From contig WSUB01000009.1 of assembly GCA_019633425.1 (NCBI GenBank), positions 248,001 through 312,000 of the forward strand: 64,000 nucleotides of DNA. Direction: 5' to 3'. Source of the stretch: Tulasnella sp. 424. Lineage: Eukaryota > Basidiomycota > Agaricomycetes > Cantharellales > Tulasnellaceae. Within the stretch, counting starts at the first letter, position 1. Each line of letters opens with the position of its first letter. Both the position numbers and the translations under genes were made by a program. Of the stretch, positions 56,535 through 64,000 are shown in pieces. The notes below the pieces were generated by a model. It was given only the letters and a program-made list of their open reading frames with translations. It was not told the DNA's origin and did not search any database.

Positions 56535-57824
56535 TCACAATTCCGTCTCGAATGACAAATGGACACCAAGTCCGACTGATCTGCATGAAATCTCAATACA
56601 CAGCGTCGCATGCAATTGAGGTGAGCGTACCTGGTTTCTTGACCGAAAGCACTCGGCTATAAAGACAAGGCGATTTGGGTTTTCGCCCTGCAACATCTTC
56701 AACGCTTCATCCCCGTCCGGGAAAACATCATCAGCTCGTGCGGTCCAGATAGTATTGTCGCAGAGGAAAGTGAATGTGGGTCCCAATCCAGGTTTTGTGA
56801 TGGTTGAAGGAAAGGCTGAAAGTGGATTTTGGGGCTGACTTGCTACGACGCTGTTGACAACCTAATGAACAGCCGGAGTAGCAAATCAGAAATAATAAGG
56901 CCATTTCGGTTCGAGCCTACCAAGAATGTCAGCCTGAATGACCTTGCCAGGGATGAGAGCTGATGCATAAACGTGGATAAGATGGCGTGCCCTTGCGAGC
57001 TGGCTCCGCTCATCAACTGAGAGAATATCGCGTTTATGGGGGATATGACCACATATCGGATAGGAGAAGGTCTACAGCTACTCGTTTGTGCCAAGGTCTA
57101 GTCAGGATTGGGGGTGCACCAAATGGCCGGTTAGCCGTTCGTGCAAGGCTCAGTCTAATGGAAGAGATATCACCCACAGTTAAGGCGTTCCGCAGAGCTT
57201 CTAAAGCGTCGTGAACTTCTGAGAACTCCAACGACCGTGACACCTGCAGCCGATCCAGAGCTGTCGCGGCGTACTGGCGACCGTGAAGCCGAGGTGAGAT
57301 CAGTGGGAATTTTAGGCAGGAGAACCTACCTCGAACGAGATGTTCTGTAAAGCCAAGGCAGCTTGGTCGACCGAGAAGTCATACGTAGTGTCGATCCACA
57401 GCGCCGACGATTCTCCATATTGAGCCAGGTGGCGGACAACAATCCACAGGACCAGGTGAGAGGCTGCACTTCCCGATACCTCTGTGACCCCATAGGCTCC
57501 GAAAGCCTCAGCTACCATCTCATCCAACTCTAAGACCCCAGTATCTCCTCCAAATTGGGCTGACTTGATTTTGTGCTCGTCCTCTATGACAATATCTCCT
57601 GACGATCCGTGGGCTGCAGTTGCGACTACTACTTGAGAAAGAAACGCTTGTAGGTCCGGGTAGGATATCGTACCCTCCGGAAGTTTAGACAGCAGAACTT
57701 CGGGAGGATCTCCGAACAAGAGGTCGTAGGAGGTTTTGAATCCCGCATCGTCGAAGACTTGCACGATATTTGAGGCGTCGGCAAAATGCTCCCGGAGCGC
57801 AGGCACGAGAAGGCGAAGTCTCAT
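56535..57824 (-). CDS. RAD51D/Rdl1-like recombination protein, copy 2, intact
   Basis: Starts at 57824 with MRLRLLVPALREHFADASNI. Four exons give about 355 residues, and none of the disruptions seen in copies 1 and 3 is present: DNTIWTARADDVFPDGDEAL is open, followed by MLQGENPNRLVFIAECFRSR and an end at LSFETEL-stop (56535-56537). The fold order is that of RAD51 paralogues. The Walker A position reads EVSGSAASHLVLW instead of GxxxxGKT, and the Walker B position reads YVVISPI without the usual Asp, so ATP binding is unlikely. Fission yeast Rdl1 (a RAD51D relative in the Shu complex) is also known as an ATPase-poor paralogue, so a structural role in recombination is a reasonable inference. It is the only complete copy in this window. 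Confidence 0.7.
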
Positions 57825-58468
57825 ATGTCCGGGTTGAAAGCTGATATGCTGTGCTTTTCCTCCTTAGAGTAACCAGGTGTTTAAGAGATTCGGAGGAACG
57901 ATGAGTTCAGCGACAGATAAACTCAAAGCACTTGTTTACGGATCTTTGTTCGTCCACTCGCCAGTGCCATATGTCAAATCTCTCCAGACTCGCGCCCCGA
58001 CGGCCCCACCTGCCAACAGCGCTAAGCGTTCCATTAAACGGAATAGACCTCGACATTATCACCTCAGCCGCTTCATTACAGAAAGACTTTCTAAACAAGG
58101 CGAAAACGGATGCAATCACAAAACCACAACAACCCAGTGATCACCTTCCCCGCTCGTATCAAACCGGAACTAATTCATGCCGAGCTACATCTCCCGATAA
58201 AGGGCTGACGTGGGGTTTCTCTGGATGATTCAATACCACAAGCCCCTTCCCAAGCCTTTCATTAAACCCCAGCGCGTGTTCATTATGCCCATCGCTCCGG
58301 CTGGTCGTACCGAAATTACGTTCGTCTGGGCATTTATAGCCGACACGTTGCACGGTCCTCTCCCAGGATCCCTGTATTTCGCTTATTAAAGAGTACTTTT
58401 CTACTCACAACTTCATACGCTCAATCCCCCTCCCCTTCCTTACGTCTGGTGCCTCAAAGACTCTCACA
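57825..58468. promoter_or_regulatory. Divergent promoter of unit 2 (RAD51-like / MFS)
   Basis: 644 bp, closely matching 52248-52887. No frame is conserved between the two, supporting a non-coding role. Confidence 0.6.
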
Positions 58469-60506
58469 ATGGAGGAACAACCACTAATTCCCAACAAACG
58501 ACAGCCTACACCTCTGCCGAAAGGGCAGCTGGGGATTATCCTCTTTGCCAGATTTGCGGAGCCAATAGCATACACTCAGATTTTCCCTTATATCGCTCAA
58601 GTGAGTAGGTTCGACCTTTCCCTCACGACAGAGAAAGTCTTACAGAGACGTTCAAGATGGTGGAAGAACTCCATATTGCTAGCGACAAGAAGAAAATAGG
58701 ATTCTACGCGGGCTTGATTGTACGTGGATGAATGCTGGATCAGTCCGAGAATCTCCTCTTAATAGTAAAATTATGGTTTAGGACAGCTCATTTGCACTGT
58801 CTCAGTTCTGTACTATCTGGTACTGGGGCTGTCTTTCGGGTGAGTTCCCAAACCAGTATCCAATCAACGTAATGCCGCCAAGCTCATCCAGGAACATGTA
58901 GATCGCATTGGGCGCAAGCCAGTCGTATTGATTGGGCTTAGTGGGGTTTGCATTGCAACACTCCTGTATGGCTTGTCTAGCTCCTTGTGGCAGTTGATGG
59001 CTGCAAGGATCTTGATTGGAAGCCTGTGCGGAAACGTCGCGTAAGCCATCTGAAGCCCCAAGCCAGCAATAAGATCTGTATTGATTCTGGCCTTATGAAG
59101 GGTAATGCAATCCATGGTCAGCGACATAACAGACGAAACCAACGAAGGCAAAGGTCGGTTGGGTGGCACCATATTTCCGAAACTCGCTAACCGTGGTTTC
59201 CTCGCCCTCGTAGCTCTGCCGCTTATTGCAGCAACCTTTTCAGCTGGTGCGATAGTGGGGCCGTTAATCGGAGGGTTCCTGTCCCATCCAGCCGAAAGGT
59301 ATCCCAATGTGTTTGGGAACATAGTGCTCTTACGCCGAAAGGTGAGCCTACCAGTAACGTCTGGCTCCGTAATGATATTGACATTTCGCGCATGAATTAG
59401 CCCTTTTTCTTACCGTGCTTCGTTTCGTCTGTCATGGCGTTACTTTCAATCGCGTCCACCGTTTTGTTCTTGGATGAAGTAAGTTCATGGTCACGCATGA
59501 AACTAGCATTTCTTGATTTTTGTCCTCCAGAGTCTTCCTCACAAAGTGAAGGCAAAGAAAGGCCTGGAAGACTTGAGTTCTGACCAAAGCTACGCTTCTA
59601 CGGACGTCGGTTCAACGAAATCAGACGATCAACCGCCCACCGCCTTGCAACTGTTATCGGATCCCTTTGTGCGACGCCTTGTACTGACCTCGTTCGCTAT
59701 GGCGGGCCTAGGTTTTGGGTTTGATGCTCTTTTCGTTTTATTTGCTTATACACCTATCGGACTCGGAGGACTAGGTCGACAGGTGTGTCCTAGATTTTGT
59801 GCTTGCAAAGGCACCGCGTGGAACACATAGCACTCACTGAATGTACCTCAGCCCGCCGAAATAGGATTGGCCATGAGCACCCTTGGAATTTTTGGAATAT
59901 TCATCGTTGGCTTCTTGTACCCGCGTCTGCATCACAGAGTCGATTGTCGGGACGTCTTCGTCTTCTGCATGTCCATGTGGCCAATCGTTTATGTTCTGCT
60001 ACCAGTCAGCGGAATCATCACTCGAGCAACGTTTCCTTCATCAAATGACAAATCATCCGCTCCACCACTTGGGGGCATATGGGCGTTTATAATCTCTACG
60101 CTTTTCTTGGTTAAGATCGGGTTTCTATCCTTCTCGTGAGTAGGTTCATGTCTTTTATCGGATTCGAGCCTGATGTAAATCTCCTCTATTCAGTGCCCAC
60201 CTTTTGATTGTTCGGAGCTCTGCCCGAGGCTCGAACGCAGTCGGAGCCCTTTTTGGGCTGGCGCAGGCTGCTTTTAGTCTCGGTGAAGGTGTCGCCCCGG
60301 CACTTGTATCGTAAGTACCGCGGAAGATCAGTTTTCTCAATGTGAGCTAACATGCCAAGTTGTCTCCTCGAAGATCTCTTTTTGCTATCTCGATCGACTC
60401 AATGATTCTCGATGGTTATCTTGTATGGGTTATCATGGTCGGGCTGGCTTTTGTTGGCCTGCAAACCGCTCGCAGCTTGCGCGAATCGCCAAACATGCCT
60501 AAATGA
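58469..60506 (+). CDS. MFS transporter, DHA1/ZIFL-like, copy 2
   Basis: Same 11-exon plan as copy 1, start MEEQPLIPNKRQPTPLPKGQ. Conserved elements: FARFAEPIAYTQIFPYIAQ, DRIGRKPVILIGLSG, PLIAATFSAGAIVGPLIGGF, PAEIGLAMSTLGIFGIFI, FGLAQAAFSLGEGVAPALVS. It ends RESPNMPK-stop (60504-60506). All exons are open and the acceptor and donor sites I could check are canonical. It differs from copy 1 at scattered positions, with the loop KAKKGLEDLSSDQSYASTDV slightly changed. Confidence 0.88.
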
Positions 60507-61013
60507 CAGGAAATCCAGTTGCATGCAGAGTTCTGATGATATAATGAGAGGAGGGATATTTGGACATTTATACTGTTGTATTTCTCAGCAAAAATTAGGT
60601 ACAATACTCGAAGAAAAATATGTTTGAATGATTATTCGCGTGTCTTGCTCCCTCGAGGCTCAGACTTGGATGGGCCCTGATGACGTAGAATGCTCGGCCG
60701 GCACTCGCACTCCGCGCGCCGCAGTTCGCTTCATTCCTTCCACCACAGCAAGACTACTATTCATCCCAAGTGAAAAACATGTACATCAGTTCGTCCTTTT
60801 ACGGAAAGCTAGTCATGATGGCTGGGTTAGGGAGATCAGCTTTTCTCGCCAGAATAGCCGTTAGACCGACGGGGCAGCGGCCGATGTCCTTCAAGTATTC
60901 TACAAAGGTAGGGAGTCTCTCTGGCCTTCAGACGTCCTCCCAGAATCCTCATATATATCAAAGGCGAGGCGATCGGTGAAAACCTTAGCGTCCTTAGTAT
61001 AAAAAGCATGAAG
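60507..61013. other. Unit 2 MFS 3' flank up to the unit 3 junction
   Basis: Matches 54926-55275 up to about 60890. About 120 bp of unshared sequence follow (to about 61013), after which truncated RAD51-like sequence begins. Short frames only. Confidence 0.6.
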
Positions 61014-61765
61014 TCTGCGGCTACTCATTTGTGCCAAGGTCTAGTCAAGATTGGGGGTGCACCAAACGGCCGGTTAGCCAGCTGCAAAGCCAAGTCTAAT
61101 GGAAAAGGTATCACCCACGGTTAAAGCGTTCCGCAGAGCTTCTAAAGCGTCGTGAGCTTCTGAGAACTCCAAAGGCCGTGACACCTGCAGCGGATCCAGA
61201 GCTGTCGCGGCATCCTGAAGACCGTGAAGCCGAGGCGAGATCAGCGGGAATTTTAGGCAGGAGAGCTCACCTCGAACGGGATGTTCTGTAAAGCCAAGGC
61301 AGCTTGGTCGACCAAGAAGTCATATGTGGTGTCGATCCACAGCGCCGACGATTCTCCATATTGAGCCAAGTGGCGGACAACAATCCACAGGACCAGGTGA
61401 GAGGCTGCACTTCCCGATACCTCTGTGACCCCGTAAGTTCCGAAAGCCTCAGCTACCATCTCATCCAGCTACAAGACCCCAGTCTCTCCTCCAAATCGTG
61501 CTGACTTGATTTCGGCTCGTCCCCTAGAACAATATGTCCTGACGATCCGTGGGCTGCCGTTTCGACTGCTACTCGAGAAAGAAACCCTTGTAGGCCTGGG
61601 TAGGATATCGTTCCCTCCGAAAGTTTAGATAGCGGGGCTTCCGGAGGAATCTCCGAACAAGACGTCGTAGGAGGTTTTGAATCCCGCATCGCCAAAGGCT
61701 TGCACGATATTTGAGGCGTCGGCAAAATGCTTCTGGAGGGCAGGCAGGAGAAGGCGAAGTCTCAT
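61014..61765 (-). pseudogene. RAD51D-like 5' fragment, copy 3
   Basis: Contains exon 1 (start MRLRLLLPALQKHFADASNI at 61765), exon 2 and only about the first ten codons of exon 3, ending at about 61014 next to MFS flank sequence. Exon 1 carries an extra base in ggaggaatctccg (about 61645-61655; copies 1 and 2 have ggaggatctccg) and other changes near 61465-61530 that break the frame, though AYGVTEVSGSAASHLVLWIV-type sequence is still recognisable. Cannot encode a full protein. Confidence 0.85.
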
Positions 61766-61886
61766 AGGTCCTGGTTGAACTCAAAGCACTTGTGTACGGA
61801 TCTTTGTTCGCCCACACGCCTATTGGCAACTCATACGCTGAATCCCCACTACCCTCTTCACGTCAGGAGCCTCCAAAACTCCCACA
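61766..61886. promoter_or_regulatory. Shrunken divergent promoter of unit 3
   Basis: Only 121 bp separate the RAD51-like relic start from the MFS copy 3 start, against 640-644 bp in units 1 and 2. The two ends match those units; the missing middle is about 520 bp. Confidence 0.7.
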
Positions 61887-63912
61887 ATGGAAGAACAACC
61901 ACTAATTCCGAACAAACGACAGCCTACACCTCTGCCGAAAGGTCAGCTGGGGATTATCCTCTTTGCCAGACTTGCGGAGCCAATAGCATACACTCAGATT
62001 TTCCCTTATATCGCTCAAGTGAGTAGCTTTGACCTCTCTCTCACAAGAGAGAAAGTCTTACAGAAACGATCGAGATGGTGGAAGAACTCCACATTGCTAG
62101 CGACAAGAAGAAAATAGGATTCTACGCGGGTTTGATTGTACGTGGAAGAACGCTGGATTAAATAGAGAATATCCTCTTAATGGTAAAATTATGGTTTAGG
62201 CCAGCTTATTTGCATTGTCTCAGTTTTGTACTATCTGGTACTGGGGTAGTCTTTCGGGTGAGTTCCCAATCAACATAATGCCGCCAAGCTTATCGAAGAA
62301 CGCGCAGATCGCATTGGGCGCAAGCCAGTCATATTAATTGGGCTTAGTGGGGTTTGCATTGCAACACTCCTGTATGGCTTGTCTAGCTCCTTGTGGCAGT
62401 TGATGGCTGCAAGGATCTTGATTGGAAGCCTGTGCGGAAACGTCGCGTAAGCCATCTGAAGCCCCAAGCCAGCAATAAGATCTGTATTGATTCTGGCCTT
62501 ATGAAGGGTAATGCAATCCATGGTCAGCGACATAACAGACGAAACCAACGAAGGCAAAGGTCGGTCGGGTGACACCATCTTTCCGAAAATCGCTAACTGT
62601 GGTTTCCTCGCCCTCGTAGCTCTGCCACTTATTTCAGCCACCTATTCAGCGGGTGCGATAGTGGGACCGTTGATCGGAGGTTTGCTGTCCCATCCAGCCG
62701 AAAGGTATCCTAATGTGTTTGGGAAAATAGGCCTCTTACGCCGAAAGGTGAGCCTACCAGTAACTTCTGGCTTAGTGATATTATTGAAATTTCGCGCATT
62801 AACTAGCCGTTCTTCTTACCGTGCTTCGTTTCGTCTGTCGTGACATTGCTTTCAATCACGTCCACCGTTTTGTTCTTAAATGAAGTAAGTTCATCGTCAC
62901 ACACGAAACTAGCATCTCTTGATTTATGTCCTCCAGAGTCTTCCTCACAAAGTGAAGGCGAAGGAAAGCTCGGAAGACTCGAGTTCCAACCAAAGCTACG
63001 CTTCTACGAACGTCGGTTCAACAAAGTCAGACGATCAACCGCCTACCGCCTCGCAACTGTTATCGGATCCTCTCGTGCGACGCCTTGTACTGGCTTCGTT
63101 TGCTATGGCGGGCCTAGGTCTTGGGTTTGATGCTCTTTTCGTTTTATTTGCTTATACGCCCATCGGACTCGGGGGACTGGGTCGACAGGTGTGTCCTGAT
63201 TCTGTGCTTGCAAAGGCACCGCGTGGAACAGATAGCACTCACTGAATGTACCTCAGCCCGCCGAAATAGGATTGGCCATGAGCACCCTTGGAATTTTTGG
63301 AATCTTCATCACCGGCGTCTTGTACCCGCGCCTGCATCAGAGAGTCGATTGTCGGGACGTCTTCGTCTTCTGCATGTCCATGTGGCCAATCGTTTATGTT
63401 CTGCTACCAGTCAGCGGGATCATCACTCGAGCAACGCTTCCGCCATCAAATGACAAATCATCCCCTCCACCACTTGGGGGCATATGGGCATTTATAATAT
63501 CTACGCTTTTCTTGGTTAGGATTGGATTTCTGTCGTTCTCGTGAGTTGGTCCATGTCTTTCCTCGGATTCGAGCCTGGGCGTAAATCTCTTCTATTCAGT
63601 GCCCACCTTTTGATTGTCCGGAGCTCTGCCCGAGGCTCGAACGCAGTCGGGGCCCTTTTTGGGCTGGCACAGTCTGCTTTTAGTCTCGGTGAAGGTGTCG
63701 CCCCAGCCCTTGTATCGTAAGTGCCGCGGAAGACCAGGGTTCTCGACGTGAGCTAACATGCCGTGTTGTCTCGTCCAAGGTCTCTTTTTGCGATCTCGAT
63801 CGACACAATGATTCTCGGTGGTTATCTTGTATGGATAATCATGGTCGGGCTGGCTTTTGTTGGCCTGCAAACCGCTCGCAGCTTGCGCGGATCGCCAAAC
63901 ACGCCTAATTGA
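61887..63912 (+). CDS. MFS transporter, DHA1/ZIFL-like, copy 3
   Basis: Same exon plan as copies 1 and 2, start MEEQPLIPNKRQPTPLPKGQ. It keeps AEPIAYTQIFPYIAQ, DRIGRKPVILIGLSG, PLISATYSAGAIVGPLIGG, the loop with STNVGSTKSDDQPP, PAEIGLAMSTLGIFGIFI and ends RGSPNTPN-stop (63910-63912). Two changes fall in the second helix: the Asp of DSLFALSQF is Ala (62200-62202) and WYWGCLSG is WYWGSLSG. All exons are open. Its promoter is about 520 bp shorter than those of copies 1 and 2, so expression may differ. Confidence 0.87.
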
Positions 63913-64000
63913 CAGGAAATCAAGTTGTATACAGCGTGGCGATGATATGATTGTATTCTATGGGAGAGATATTTGGACACTTATACAAGCCACTGTTGTA

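Larger units (their letters stand above)
50822..64000. repeat. Three tandem units of a divergent RAD51-like (-) / MFS (+) cassette
   Basis: Unit 1 is about 50822-55275, unit 2 about 56380-60890 and unit 3 from about 61014 to beyond the window. Each has a RAD51-like gene on the minus strand and an MFS gene on the plus strand. Unit 1 begins at the stop codon of the small gene at 50517-50824 (tgatgcaagcat), and the same sequence begins unit 2 (catgcaagcattc near 56370). Unit 3 lacks the 3' half of the RAD51-like gene. Flanks after the MFS genes are also shared between units 1 and 2. Confidence 0.88.

Noticed and set aside
1..64000. CRISPR arrays, tRNA or rRNA genes, bacterial-type operons
   Set aside because: None recognised by eye; the only short tandem repeats are the 27-bp minisatellite, a GGT run and a poly-C run.

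Overview
Fungal nuclear DNA, most likely a mushroom-forming basidiomycete (Agaricomycetes). The evidence is dense short introns (about 50-70 bp) with GT-AG borders in almost every gene, short intergenic spaces, and families typical of that group: DUF6535, DUF6593, fungal etherase-like GSTs and a Zrt/ZIFL-like DHA1 MFS transporter. No bacterial-type operons, CRISPR, rRNA or tRNA were recognised, and no reverse transcriptase or transposase. Species was not assigned. Exon borders were read by eye, so gene ends are firmer than internal splice sites. Layout, left part (1-29.9 kb), mostly conserved housekeeping genes: DUF6535 membrane protein (+), YIPF6/Yip4-like Golgi protein (+), EST1/SMG6-like PIN-domain protein (+), transketolase (-), two tandem DUF6593 genes (-), Sqt1/AAMP WD40 ribosome-assembly chaperone (-), PDI/ERp38-like disulfide isomerase with a KDEL signal (+), IQ-motif-like fungal protein (-), RRP15 (-), ankyrin plus dilute (DIL) domain protein (+). 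Right part (30-64 kb), remodelled by tandem duplication: four intact etherase-like GST genes (+), a Vcx1/CAX-type Ca2+/H+ exchanger (-), relics of a cullin, the DIL gene and a GST, a second exchanger (-), an intact CUL3-type cullin (-), a TPR protein (-), a small possible complex I subunit (+), then three units of a divergent pair: a RAD51D/Rdl1-like recombination protein (-) and an MFS transporter (+). Main interpretation: the window records at least three independent multigene tandem duplications. Two of them (DUF6593-Sqt1 and DIL-GST-CAX-cullin) left truncated genes exactly at the head-to-tail junctions, so unit and breakpoints can be read directly. Copies have since diverged in informative ways. 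The second exchanger has lost the conserved Glu-His of its second CAX motif. Of three RAD51-like copies one has a nonsense codon, one is a 5' fragment and only the middle one looks intact, whereas all three linked transporters remain open. One GST copy uses a GC-AG intron. I see no evidence for a wholly new molecular system; the duplications and the RAD51-like/MFS cassette are the parts most worth following up.
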